6,127 nt of DNA from Actinomycetota bacterium. GTDB lineage: Bacteria; Actinomycetota; Actinomycetes; Actinomycetales; Cellulomonadaceae. This document shows positions 1 to 6,127 of this stretch, piece by piece (within the stretch, counting starts at the first letter, position 1; every line of letters starts with the position of its first letter). The position numbers were made by a program, and so were the translations under genes. Where the stretch lies: the NCBI GenBank assembly GCA_018898235.1, contig JAHIJU010000283.1, positions 1-6,127 on the forward strand. The letters run 5' to 3'. The notes beneath the pieces were generated by a model. It made no database searches and was not told where the DNA came from. It saw nothing but the letters and a program-made list of their open reading frames with translations.

Positions 1-36
1 CGACGAAAGACCCAGGGCGTTTGCGAGGATGGGGGC
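1..36 (+). other. Leader just upstream of the histidine phosphatase gene
   Basis: These 36 bases contain no stop codon in any forward frame and no convincing -10/-35 pair. The only signal seen is GAGG at 25-28, eight bases before the ATG at 37. Whether an upstream gene runs into this operon cannot be decided; in M. tuberculosis, from memory, hemL precedes the equivalent genes. Confidence 0.5.
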
Positions 37-693
37 ATGGTCGCCACGACGGTCCACCTCCTGCGCCACGGCGAGGTCCACAATCCTGCGGGCGTGCTCT
101 ACGGACGGCTGCCCGGATACCCGCTGAGCGAGCTCGGCCAGGCGATGGCCGAGCTGGTGGCCGCCGATCTGGCGGGGCAGGAGGGCGGCCGCCGCTACGA
201 CCTGGTCGCGGTGATCGCCTCACCGTTGCGGCGGGCCCAGCAGACGGCGGCGCCGATCGCCGCGGAGTTCGGGCTCGAGGTCGGGGTGGACGAGCGCGTC
301 ATCGAGGCCGCGAACCACTTCGAGGGCATGAAGTTCGGCGTCGGGGCGGGTTCGCTGCTCAACCCGCGGCACTGGCCGTACCTGCGCAACCCGATGCGCC
401 CGTCCTGGGGTGAGCCCTACGCGGAGCAGGTCGCCCGGATGCGCGCGGCGGTGCACGCCGCGCGCCGCCTCGGACGCGGGCACGAGGTGGTGCTGGTGAG
501 CCACCAGCTGCCGATCTGGGTGACCCGGCTGGCGGCCGAACGGCGCCCGCTGTGGCACGACCCCAGACACCGCCAGTGCTCGCTCGCCTCGCTCACCTCG
601 CTGCGGTTCGAGGACAACACGCTGATCGGCGTCGGCTACCGGGAACCGGCGGCCGCCCTGCTGCTCGGTGCGAGCGCGGTGCCCGGCGCATGA
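37..693 (+). CDS. Histidine phosphatase (phosphoglycerate mutase-like) family protein
   Basis: This 218-residue protein belongs to the histidine phosphatase superfamily, whose members transfer or remove phosphate through a phosphohistidine intermediate. The RHG motif is at residues 10-12, with H11 the expected phospho-acceptor. A second conserved stretch, SPLRRAQQTA (62-71), supplies an active-site arginine. E90 is a candidate acid/base residue, and H156 in VSHQ is the second catalytic histidine. No signal peptide or membrane segment is seen, so it should be cytoplasmic. The ATG at 37 places RHG near the N-terminus as usual and follows a GAGG at 25-28. Its stop overlaps the next start (ATGA, 690-693), making it the first visible gene of the cytochrome c maturation operon. 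From memory, Rv0525 has the same position in M. tuberculosis. The substrate is unknown; calling it glycolytic phosphoglycerate mutase would be unsafe. The catalytic family is clear, the role is not. Confidence 0.93.
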   Translation: MVATTVHLLRHGEVHNPAGVLYGRLPGYPLSELGQAMAELVAADLAGQEGGRRYDLVAVIASPLRRAQQTAAPIAAEFGLEVGVDERVIEAANHFEGMKFGVGAGSLLNPRHWPYLRNPMRPSWGEPYAEQVARMRAAVHAARRLGRGHEVVLVSHQLPIWVTRLAAERRPLWHDPRHRQCSLASLTSLRFEDNTLIGVGYREPAAALLLGASAVPGA

Positions 694-1295
694 CCGGGGT
701 GAGGGTGGTCGCGGCGGCGGTGCTCACGATCGGGCTGCTGGCCGGGTGCAGCGTGGGCAGCACCCCGTCGGGCGCCGGCACCGGCGCCGCCACGCAGGAC
801 GGCTACACCTCGACGGACGGGACGACGACCACCTGGGCGGTCGGTCACCGCACGGGTCCGCTGCAGGTGACCGGCACCGACTTCGACGGCCAGGCGCAGG
901 ACACCGCGTCCTGGCTCGGCGATGTCGTCGTGGTCAACACCTGGTACGCGGGGTGCCCGCCGTGCCGTGCCGAGGCCGCCGACCTGGCCGCCGTCGCGCG
1001 GGACTTCGCCGAGCGCGGCGTGCACGTGCTCGGCATCAACTCGGTCGACGACGCCGGGAGCGCCCAGGCCTTCCAACGGTCGTTCGAGGTGCCGTACCCC
1101 TCGGTCCAGGACACCGGCGGCACCGCCGTCGCCGCGCTCCAGGGGGTGATCCCGGTGAACGCGACCCCCACCACGGTCGTGCTCGACCGCGAGGGTCGGG
1201 TCTACGCCCGCATCCTCGGTGCCGTCGATGCCGGCACGCTGCGTGCGCTGGTGCAGGACGCACTCGCCGGACCCACGCCCGGTCCGACCCCGTGA
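690..1295 (+). CDS. resA: TlpA/ResA-like thiol-disulfide reductase lipoprotein
   Basis: This 201-residue protein is a predicted membrane-anchored extracytoplasmic thioredoxin. The N-terminus is a lipoprotein signal: a hydrophobic stretch at about residues 4-18 ending in the lipobox LAGC, with C20 the lipidated cysteine. A Thr/Gly/Ser-rich spacer follows (21-50), then a TlpA/AhpC-TSA-type thioredoxin fold. The redox motif is CPPC (89-92) within WYAGCPPCRAEA, and the cis-proline is P160 in NATPTT. By family knowledge it reduces the CXXCH cysteines of apocytochrome c before heme attachment and is itself reduced by CcdA, encoded next. The residue before CPPC is Gly rather than the frequent Trp. 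The tail is GPTPGPTP. The ATG at 690 overlaps the previous stop and has no clear Shine-Dalgarno. The reading frame is open back to 552, but only the 690 start puts the signal peptide at the N-terminus. The symbol is by function; a different thioredoxin role is possible. Confidence 0.92.
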   Translation: MTGVRVVAAAVLTIGLLAGCSVGSTPSGAGTGAATQDGYTSTDGTTTTWAVGHRTGPLQVTGTDFDGQAQDTASWLGDVVVVNTWYAGCPPCRAEAADLAAVARDFAERGVHVLGINSVDDAGSAQAFQRSFEVPYPSVQDTGGTAVAALQGVIPVNATPTTVVLDREGRVYARILGAVDAGTLRALVQDALAGPTPGPTP

Positions 1296-2172
1296 TCGCC
1301 TCGGCCGCGCAGGCAGTGGCCTCGGGATCGCTGCTGCTCGCGCTCCCCGTCGCGCTGCTCGCCGGCCTCGTCTCGTTCGCCTCGCCGTGCGTGCTGCCGC
1401 TGGTCCCGGGGTACCTCGGCTACCTCGGCGGGATGGGCGCCAGCGGGATGGGCGCCAGCGGGGGCGGAGCCAGCAGACAGGGGGCTAGCACGCAGGAGAC
1501 CGGCGGGGCCGCAGCGCGGGGCGCGGGCGTGGCCGGGCTCCCCAGCGCGGTCGGGGTGGTGCCGGTGCGCCGCGCCGCCGAACCCGCCAGCCCGCAGCAG
1601 GAGCGTCGTCGTCTGCTGCTCGGTGTCGCCCTGTTCGTCGCAGGATTCTCGTCGGTGTTCGTGGTGCTGGGCGTGCTCGCCGGGAGTCTCGGCGTGGTCG
1701 TCGCCCGCTGGCAGGACCCGATCACCCGGGTGCTCGGCGTGCTCGTCGTGCTGCTCGGGCTGGCGTTCGTCGGGCTCGTGCCGGCGCTGTCCGCCGAGCG
1801 CCGGCTGGAGCTGGCCCCGCGTGCCGGGCTGTGGGGTGCGCCGTTGCTGGGGATCACGTTCGGTCTGGGGTGGACCCCGTGCATCGGGCCGACCCTTGCC
1901 GCGATCCTCACCCTCGCCCTGTCCGACGGCTCGGCCGCACGCGGCGGGCTGCTGGCGGCCGTGTTCTGCCTCGGGCTCGGTCTGCCCTTCCTCGCCCTGG
2001 CGCTCGGGCTGACCCGGTCCCGTCGGGCCACCGACTGGTTGCGGCGCCACCGGCTCGCCGTCCAGCGCGCGGGCGGCGGGCTGCTCGTGCTGCTCGGCCT
2101 GGCGATGGTGACCGGGCTGTGGGGCGGCCTCGCGTCCCGGCTGCAGGCCCTGCTCACGTACGTTCCGGTGCT

Positions 2173-2176
<4 letters not shown>
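1292..2176 (+). CDS. ccdA: Cytochrome c biogenesis protein CcdA (DsbD-family transmembrane electron carrier)
   Basis: This 294-residue polytopic membrane protein moves reducing equivalents from cytoplasmic thioredoxin to extracytoplasmic thiol proteins, here most likely the TlpA-like lipoprotein encoded just upstream. The two signature motifs are present: SFASPCVLPLVPGYLGYL (28-45) with C33, and GLGWTPCIGPT (191-201) with C197; these are the expected redox pair. About six hydrophobic segments are visible, near residues 11-32, 108-136, 146-166, 182-210, 218-240 and 260-280. Between the first and second is a long hydrophilic segment (about 47-107) rich in Gly, Ala and Ser that starts with a pentapeptide repeat. 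From memory, M. tuberculosis CcdA (Rv0527) has a loop of roughly half that size. The GTG at 1292 shares GTGA with the previous stop. No Shine-Dalgarno is apparent, so initiation probably relies on coupling. The downstream gene overlaps in the same manner. Confidence 0.95.
1430..1489 (+). repeat. In-frame 15-base tandem repeat encoding a GMGAS-type pentapeptide
   Basis: Two perfect 15-base copies (1430-1444 and 1445-1459) are followed by two diverged units (1460-1474 and 1475-1489). They encode GMGAS, GMGAS, GGGAS and RQGAS, residues 47-66 of CcdA, directly after the first membrane segment. The period is a multiple of three, so copy-number changes would keep the reading frame. The segment lies in a poorly constrained loop. 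This looks like recent tandem duplication in coding DNA rather than a separate element. Confidence 0.85.
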
Positions 2177-3857
<1,681 letters not shown>

Positions 3858-3861
<4 letters not shown>

Positions 3862-4913
3862 GCGCAGCGGACCTGTCCACGCTGCTCGTGTGGTTCGCGA
3901 CGACGGCGTTCACGATCACGCTGCTCGCCTGGACGCTCGATCTGGCCCGCATCGCCGAACGGTCGGCCGCACGTCGACCGGCGGTGGCCCCTGCCGCCGT
4001 GCCGGTGGGAGCCGCGGTCGGCCTCGGCGGTACCTCACCGACGGACGACCCGGCCGCGGGTGGCGACCGGCGCGCGGACCGTTCGCCGTTCCGGTCGGCC
4101 CGTGCCGAGGGCATCGGCCGCTCGACGAACGTGCTGGGAGTGGCGCTGCTGCTCGCCGGGATCGCGTTGCGGGGCGTGGCCGCCGGGCGGTGGCCCACGG
4201 CGAACATGTACGAGTTCACGCTGGTCGGTGTGGTCGTGGCGATGGGGGTGCTCGCCGTCGTCCAGCGCCGCCGGGCGCTGCCGTTCATCGCCGTCGTGGT
4301 CTCGGGGATCTCGGTGCTGTCCCTGGCGCTCGCCCTCCTGGTGTTCTACGTCCAGGCCGAGGCGGTGCAGCCGGCGCTGCAGAGCTACTGGCTGGTGCTG
4401 CACGTCGGCGTCGCGATCATCGCGACCGGGGTGTTCACCGTCGGCTTCGCCTCCTCGGTGCTCCAGGTGCTGCGCGAGTCCCGCGAGACCGACCGGTCGC
4501 ACCTGGACGGGAGCTGGGGCCGCGTGGACCCGCTGCGTCGCGCGCTGTCCGGCTGGAAGGTCACCGGGCGGCGCTTCGCATGGCTCGAGCAGGTCCCGGA
4601 CGCCCGGTCGCTGGAGTCGCTCACCTTCCGGCTGCACTCGATCGGGTTCGTGCTGTGGACCTTCACGCTGATCGGCGGCGCGATCTGGGCCGAGCACGCC
4701 TGGGGTCGCTACTGGGGCTGGGACCCCAAGGAGGTCGGCACCTTCGTCGCCTGGGTGGTCTACGCGGCCTACCTGCACGCCCGCACCACCCGCGGGTGGA
4801 GCGGGCGGCGCGCGGCCTACATCGTGTGGGTCGGCTACGCCGTGGTGCTCGCGAACTTCACGGTGATCAACCTCGTCGTGACGGGCAAGCACTCCTACTC
4901 CGGGCTGGGGTAG
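3858..4913 (+). CDS. ccsB: Cytochrome c biogenesis protein CcsB (CcsA/ResC family heme-handling protein)
   Basis: This 351-residue polytopic membrane protein is the heme-handling half of system II. The tryptophan-rich WWD signature of the family is WGRYWGWDPKE (282-292). Conserved histidines are present: H182 in YWLVLHVG and H345 in TGKHSYS match the two external histidines flanking WWD, and H307 in AAYLHAR matches a transmembrane one. These assignments are by analogy with CcsBA proteins. PTANMYEF (113-120) fits the conserved segment before the core. Membrane segments lie near 8-29, 91-107, 118-136, 141-165, 178-203, 258-279, 293-308 and 319-341. A Pro/Ala/Gly-rich linker (about 35-88) separates the first from the rest, which is longer than the compact family core needs. 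The ATG start is fixed by AGGAGG at 3845-3850 and overlaps the resB stop. It is the last gene of the operon; the next gene converges on it 12 bases away. Confidence 0.96.
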
Positions 4914-4922
4914 GCCGCCCGG
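4900..4922. terminator. Weak candidate hairpin between the convergent operons
   Basis: A perfect 6-bp inverted repeat, CCGGGC (4900-4905) and GCCCGG (4917-4922), encloses an 11-base loop that contains the ccsB stop codon. Lying between two convergent gene ends 12 bases apart, it could slow transcription from either side. No T-run follows on either strand, and such short G/C repeats arise often by chance in DNA of this composition. The terminator role is a guess from position. Confidence 0.25.
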
Positions 4923-4925
4923 CGG

Positions 4926-5096
4926 TCAGTCGAACGGGTCGACCAGTCCGCGCTGCACGGCGCGCACCAGCCGCGGTGGCACCAGCGCGCGCTGACCGGC
5001 CACCACGAGTGGCACCAGGACCGGGGTCTCGGCCTTCCACTGTGCGCGCCGTGAGCGGGTGCGCGAGCGTGACGTCTTCCGCTTGGGGACCGCCAT
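4926..5096 (-). CDS. rpmF: 50S ribosomal protein L32, cysteine-free (zinc-independent) form
   Basis: This 56-residue basic protein begins with MAVPKRKTSRSRTRSRRAQW, the characteristic L32 N-terminus of the large ribosomal subunit. It contains no cysteine, so it lacks the C-terminal zinc-ribbon cysteines of zinc-binding L32; the C-terminal half is instead a Val/Leu/Arg-rich stretch ending LVDPFD. It is the last gene of the minus-strand ribosomal cluster. Its ATG shares one base with the L36 stop (TGATG, 5098-5094), and only a weak AGGG (5103-5100) stands three bases before it, so its translation is probably coupled to L36. Its stop faces the ccsB stop 12 bases away. The family is clear. The C-minus status follows directly from the sequence, while zinc regulation is inferred from the set of neighbours. 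Confidence 0.92.
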   Translation of the reverse strand: MAVPKRKTSRSRTRSRRAQWKAETPVLVPLVVAGQRALVPPRLVRAVQRGLVDPFD

Positions 5097-5218
5097 CAGC
5101 CCTGCCGTCCCTTCCAGCGTGGGTTCGCCTTGTTGATGACGAAGACCTTGCCGCGGCGGCGCACGACGATCGAGCCGGGCTTCTTCTTCAGCGAGGCGAG
5201 CGAGGCACGGACCTTCAT
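5096..5218 (-). CDS. rpmJ: 50S ribosomal protein L36, type B cysteine-free form (rpmJ2/ykgO-like)
   Basis: This 40-residue protein is L36 of the large subunit: MKVRASLASLKKKPG at the start, RRRGKVFVINKANPR in the middle and KGRQG at the end. Canonical zinc-binding L36 carries three cysteines and a histidine; this copy has none of them, with Trp (W35) where the zinc-binding form usually has His. It is therefore the type B (YkgO-like) paralogue that works without zinc. The ATG shares ATGA with the L31 stop (5218-5215), and GAGGAG (5229-5224) lies five bases upstream, so the start is well supported. The L32 start overlaps its stop by one base. A second, cysteine-containing rpmJ would be expected elsewhere in the genome, normally in the main ribosomal operon. 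Confidence 0.95.
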   Translation of the reverse strand: MKVRASLASLKKKPGSIVVRRRGKVFVINKANPRWKGRQG

Positions 5219-5484
5219 CGGGACTCCTCGGTCGTGGGTGTCGCGACGCCGTAGCGTCGGCGGAACTTCTCGACGCGTCCGGCGGTGTCGAGCACCGTGG
5301 CCCGGCCGGTCCAGAACGGGTGCGAGGCGCTCGAGACGTCGACGTCGACGACGGGGTAGGTGCGGCCGTCGGTCCACTCGATGGTGCGGGCGGAGGTGGC
5401 GGTGGACCGGGTGAGGAACGCGAAGTCGGCGGAGGCGTCGCGGAACACCACCGGGTGGTAGTCGGGGTGGATGCCCTTCTTCAT
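5215..5484 (-). CDS. rpmE2: 50S ribosomal protein L31 type B (zinc-independent)
   Basis: This 89-residue protein is type B L31. It opens with MKKGIHPDYHPVVF and carries the family segments FLTRSTATS, TIEWTDGRTYPVV, SSASHPFWTG and DTAGRVEKFRRRYG. Type A L31 binds zinc through cysteines; this copy has no cysteine, so it is the form used when zinc is limiting. A short Thr/Glu-rich tail follows the usual end at RRYG. The reading frame extends 15 codons further upstream, but MKKGIHP is the conserved N-terminus and GAGG (5493-5490) precedes it by five bases, which decides the start at 5484. It lies seven bases after the S14 stop and overlaps L36 by four bases. Replacement of type A by type B L31 under zinc starvation is well known in bacilli and streptomycetes. 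Confidence 0.96.
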   Translation of the reverse strand: MKKGIHPDYHPVVFRDASADFAFLTRSTATSARTIEWTDGRTYPVVDVDVSSASHPFWTGRATVLDTAGRVEKFRRRYGVATPTTEESR

Positions 5485-5491
5485 GGCCGCC

Positions 5492-5797
5492 TCACCAGCT
5501 CGACTTCGTGACGCCGGGCAGCTCGCCACGCAGGGCCATCTGGCGCATCCGGATGCGGGACAACCCGAAGGTGCGCAGGTGGCCGCGCGGTCGTCCGTCG
5601 ACCACGTCGCGGTTGCGCACGCGCGTGGGGCTGGCGTTGCGCGGCAGGGCGTGCAGCGCCGCCATCGCCTCGGTCCGGGCCTGGGGGCTCAGGTGCGGGG
5701 CGACGCTCGCGGCCTTGAGCTCGGCGCGCCGGTCGGCGTACCGGGCGACGAGCTCGCGGCGCTGCTCGTTCTTGGCGACCTTGCTGGCCTTGGCCAT
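5492..5797 (-). CDS. rpsN: 30S ribosomal protein S14, cysteine-free long form
   Basis: This 101-residue protein is S14 of the small subunit. The N-terminus MAKASKVAKNEQRRELVARY and the C-terminal RNA-binding region (SPTRVRNRDVVDGRPRG, then LSRIRMRQMALRGELPGVTK) are typical. Length and lack of CXXC motifs identify the C-minus form; the zinc-binding S14 is a shorter protein of about 61 residues with four cysteines. The ATG at 5797 has a full AAGGAGG (5813-5807) nine bases upstream, inside the end of the L33 gene, and lies one base after the L33 stop. This is the strongest ribosome binding site in the visible cluster, apt for a protein that lies between better-coupled partners. L31 follows after seven bases. 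Confidence 0.96.
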   Translation of the reverse strand: MAKASKVAKNEQRRELVARYADRRAELKAASVAPHLSPQARTEAMAALHALPRNASPTRVRNRDVVDGRPRGHLRTFGLSRIRMRQMALRGELPGVTKSSW

Positions 5798-5798
5798 C

Positions 5799-5966
5799 TC
5801 AGCGCTCCTCCTTGAAGTCGATGTGCCGGTGGATGACGGGGTCGTACTTGCGCAGCACGAGCCGATCGGGGTCGTTGCGGCGGTTCTTGCGGGTGATGTA
5901 CGTGAACCCGGTGCCGGCGGTGGACCGCAGCGTGATCTTGGGGCGCAGGTCCTGGGTGCGAGCCAT
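5799..5966 (-). CDS. rpmG: 50S ribosomal protein L33, cysteine-free form
   Basis: This 55-residue protein, too short for a routine length cutoff, is L33: MARTQDLRPKITLRSTAGTG, then the core TRKNRRNDPDRLVLRKYDP and the end HIDFKEER. Zinc-binding L33 carries paired cysteines, including one after KKY; here that site reads KYDP and there is no cysteine anywhere. It is the C-minus paralogue. The ATG at 5966 shares one base with the L28 stop (TGATG), with GGGGAG (5980-5975) eight bases upstream. One base separates its stop from the S14 start. From memory, the rpmB2-rpmG2-rpsN2 order is the same as in the M. tuberculosis C-minus cluster. Confidence 0.95.
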   Translation of the reverse strand: MARTQDLRPKITLRSTAGTGFTYITRKNRRNDPDRLVLRKYDPVIHRHIDFKEER

Positions 5967-6127
5967 CAGAGCCGCTCCCCGCGGGCCTGGATCTGGGCGA
6001 CCACCGCGTCGATGCCCAGCCGGTCGATGGTCTTGATGCCGCGCGCCGACACGGTGAGCCGCACGTGCCTGCGCAGCGAGGGGACCCAGTACCGCTTGTG
6101 CTGGACGTTGGGGTCGAAGCGTCGTCG
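5966..6127 (-). CDS. rpmB: 50S ribosomal protein L28, C-terminal part (cut by window end)
   Basis: The last 53 residues of L28 are visible. They begin RRRFDPNVQHKRYWVPS and continue RHVRLTVSARGIKTIDRLG to the end ARGERL. The match to the L28 family is strong, and the window boundary alone removes the start. No cysteine is visible, but zinc-binding L28 has its CXXC near the N-terminus, which is missing here, so the C-minus call rests on the company it keeps. It is the most upstream visible member of the cluster and its stop overlaps the L33 start by one base. The promoter, and any Zur operator, would lie beyond 6127. Confidence 0.93.
   Translation of the reverse strand, partial: RRRFDPNVQHKRYWVPSLRRHVRLTVSARGIKTIDRLGIDAVVAQIQARGERL

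Noticed and set aside
552..689. Upstream extension of the resA reading frame to an ATG at 552
   Set aside because: It would bury the lipoprotein signal peptide and overlap the phosphatase gene by 140 bases; the ATGA overlap at 690 fits the operon.
1430..1489. CcdA repeat considered as CRISPR-like or a mobile-element scar
   Set aside because: There are no spacers, no target-site duplications and no inverted ends; the units are contiguous and in frame.
3890..5254. 454-codon forward open frame across ccsB and into the ribosomal cluster
   Set aside because: It is an out-of-frame shadow with Arg/Ala/Gly-rich composition that crosses the convergent junction of two operons.
5335..5346. Perfect 12-base palindrome of two GACGTC units
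   Set aside because: It lies inside the L31 gene and is explained by alternating Val-Asp codons (VDVDV); it does not resemble a Zur box and is not in a promoter.
5485..5529. 15-codon upstream extension of L31
   Set aside because: MKKGIHP is the conserved L31 N-terminus and has a GAGG at the right distance; the extension overlaps the end of S14.
5097..5968. Search for a Zur operator or internal promoter between the ribosomal genes
   Set aside because: The gaps are zero to seven bases and no AT-rich inverted repeat was seen; any operator should lie upstream of L28, outside the window.

Overview
The window is high-GC DNA with dense, overlapping genes and strongly G/C-ending codons. Gene content and protein style point to an actinobacterium, probably of the Pseudonocardia type; the genus is inferred from general resemblance and was not tested by any search. 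It holds the end-to-end meeting of two operons. No rRNA, tRNA, mobile element, CRISPR array or phage gene was seen.

Positions 37-4913 (+ strand) are a five-gene operon for system II (Ccs/Res) cytochrome c maturation: a histidine-phosphatase-family protein, a TlpA/ResA-like thioredoxin lipoprotein, the membrane thiol-disulfide transporter CcdA, and the two heme-handling proteins ResB and CcsB (ResC/CcsA family). From memory, the order matches Mycobacterium tuberculosis Rv0525-Rv0529. Every junction is a 4-base ATGA or GTGA overlap, so translation is probably coupled throughout. CcdA passes electrons from the cytoplasm to the lipoprotein, which keeps apocytochrome CXXCH thiols reduced, while ResB-CcsB carries heme across the membrane and attaches it. 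The phosphatase-like protein has no known role in this pathway.

Positions 4926-6127 (- strand) are a tightly packed cluster of six small ribosomal proteins, transcribed toward the cytochrome operon: L28 (cut by the window end), L33, S14, L31 type B, L36 and L32. None of the visible residues is cysteine. These are therefore the zinc-independent 'C-minus' paralogues that replace zinc-binding versions when zinc is scarce. In actinobacteria such clusters are normally repressed by Zur. The operator, and any upstream members such as S18 or a CobW-type GTPase, would lie beyond position 6127 and cannot be seen.

The two operons converge with 12 bases between stop codons. The points most worth a second look are the unusual breadth of the C-minus set (L36 and L32 included), an in-frame pentapeptide repeat in an enlarged CcdA loop, and three operon starts that lack a visible Shine-Dalgarno sequence. 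All the main genes belong to known families; I did not find a convincing new system.
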